Of a stretch of 15,007 nucleotides of DNA, positions 14,372 to 15,007 are shown piece by piece. This DNA comes from Dictyocoela muelleri (Eukaryota; Microsporidia). Under the pieces are notes generated by a model. The model did no database searches. It saw only the letters and a program-made list of their open reading frames with translations, and was not told the origin of the DNA. The DNA is taken from the NCBI GenBank assembly GCA_016256075.1, contig SDVU01000330.1, forward strand, positions 1 through 15,007. Reading direction: 5' to 3'. The translations under genes and the position numbers were made by a program. Each line of letters opens with the position of its first letter. Positions within the stretch are counted from its first letter, which is position 1.

Positions 14372-15007
14372 AATTAAAAGCAATGTGAAGATATATAATT
14401 GTAAAATTAGAGAAAAGTTTGTTGTGTTTTTAATTAGAATAAATATTTTTCTCAAATTTTTGTATGAAACTAGAGAGATTATGAAACTAGAGAATTGAAA
14501 AAGAGAATTGGTTGTATAATTAGTTGTAAAACAAAATTTCAATTTTTTTCATATAAAATCTGAGAGAAATGAGAAAATATTCTCTAATATTAGTGCTGTG
14601 AAATTTATTTTTGGCAGAAAACAGCCATTTAAAAGTCGATTATAATAAATTTTAGATTGAATTTATATTTTCTCAAATAATAAATTCTAATAAACAGATT
14701 TCTGTCATTTTATTGTTATAATAATGTAAACTAAAGATAATGATTTGATTTTAATTTCCCGATAATCGTATAAATTTATAACAATATTACAAGGACGAGA
14801 TTTGATGAGCCACAAAATGATATTTCGAAGACATTGAAAAAAATTCCGAATGTGTTATTGTGCTTAAAATAAGTATCATGTTCGGCAAAAGTTAAATATA
14901 CGGTCGGAGGGAAAATTATACGGTCGGAGTGAAATTTTAGTAAAAGTTAATGATAAAAGAAAGGGAAAATTTTATAAAATGTAGGTATATTTATTTGACA
15001 CTCTAAT
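14372..15007. other. AT-rich tail of the window, small tandem duplications only
   Basis: No gene could be supported. TATGAAACTAGAGA is duplicated at 14463-14476 and 14480-14493. A 20-base unit ATACGGTCGGAG(G/T)GAAA is duplicated at 14898-14917 and 14918-14937. A short plus-strand reading at about 14790-14870 (FDEPQNDISKTLKKIPN) has no match that I recognise and no start or end. The foldback-like element stops at 14371, so this is older flanking DNA. It may continue the pogo-like element on the minus strand, but I found no motif to show it. Confidence 0.5.

Noticed and set aside
14342-14542. 66-codon minus-strand frame
   Set aside because: It crosses the right end of the foldback-like element into AT-rich flank and shows only composition-driven residues.
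14790-14870. Short plus-strand reading FDEPQNDISKTLKKIPN as a gene fragment
   Set aside because: Too short, with no recognisable family or start. Noted only in the description of the right tail.

Overview
The window is very AT-rich, intron-poor eukaryotic DNA made mostly of repeats and decayed transposons, with one convincing host gene. I infer a microsporidian with an expanded, repeat-rich genome. The reasons are the base composition, a CCCC run just before the start codon of the one intact gene, short intronless coding, and the mix of Merlin (ISXO2-type), FLYWCH/MULE, pogo/Tc5-like and Ty3-like integrase remnants. No rRNA or translation gene is present to prove this.

Left part (1-3600): a minus-strand retroviral-type integrase fossil runs off the left edge (1-532). 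Next come an isolated FLYWCH zinc-finger remnant (about 913-1191), a roughly 1 kb decayed minisatellite (about 1245-2215), and an intact 298-codon minus-strand gene (2652-3548). That gene's C-terminal Cys4 motif and flanking residues resemble SNAPC3/SNAP50, a subunit of the snRNA promoter-binding complex.

Middle (3600-8680): a GC-richer island headed by a tRNA-like A-box/B-box unit (3918-4480) is followed by a large imperfect palindrome (about 4853-6110). Its two arms each carry a divergently oriented tRNA-like unit. Beyond it lies a decayed minus-strand pogo/Tc5-type transposase (8664 to 6157), interrupted by a plus-strand Merlin-like transposon (about 6632-7669).

Right part (8681-14371): the outstanding structure is a foldback-like element. 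About 0.15 kb terminal inverted repeats enclose an approximately 2 kb palindrome built from four different tandem-repeat families, arranged A-B-C-D / D'-C'-B'-A'. The right A' array has been split by a 2.7 kb MULE with hairpin-bearing terminal inverted repeats (11321-14014). The MULE transposase has in turn been split by a 1.1 kb Merlin with an approximate 8-bp target duplication (11806-12901). This is three levels of nesting. The last 600 bases hold only AT-rich sequence and small tandem duplications.

Apart from the SNAPC3-like gene, nothing here looks like a working metabolic or defence gene. The biology of the window is mobile-element layering and unusual repeat architecture. All family calls rest on motif reading by eye, without database searches.
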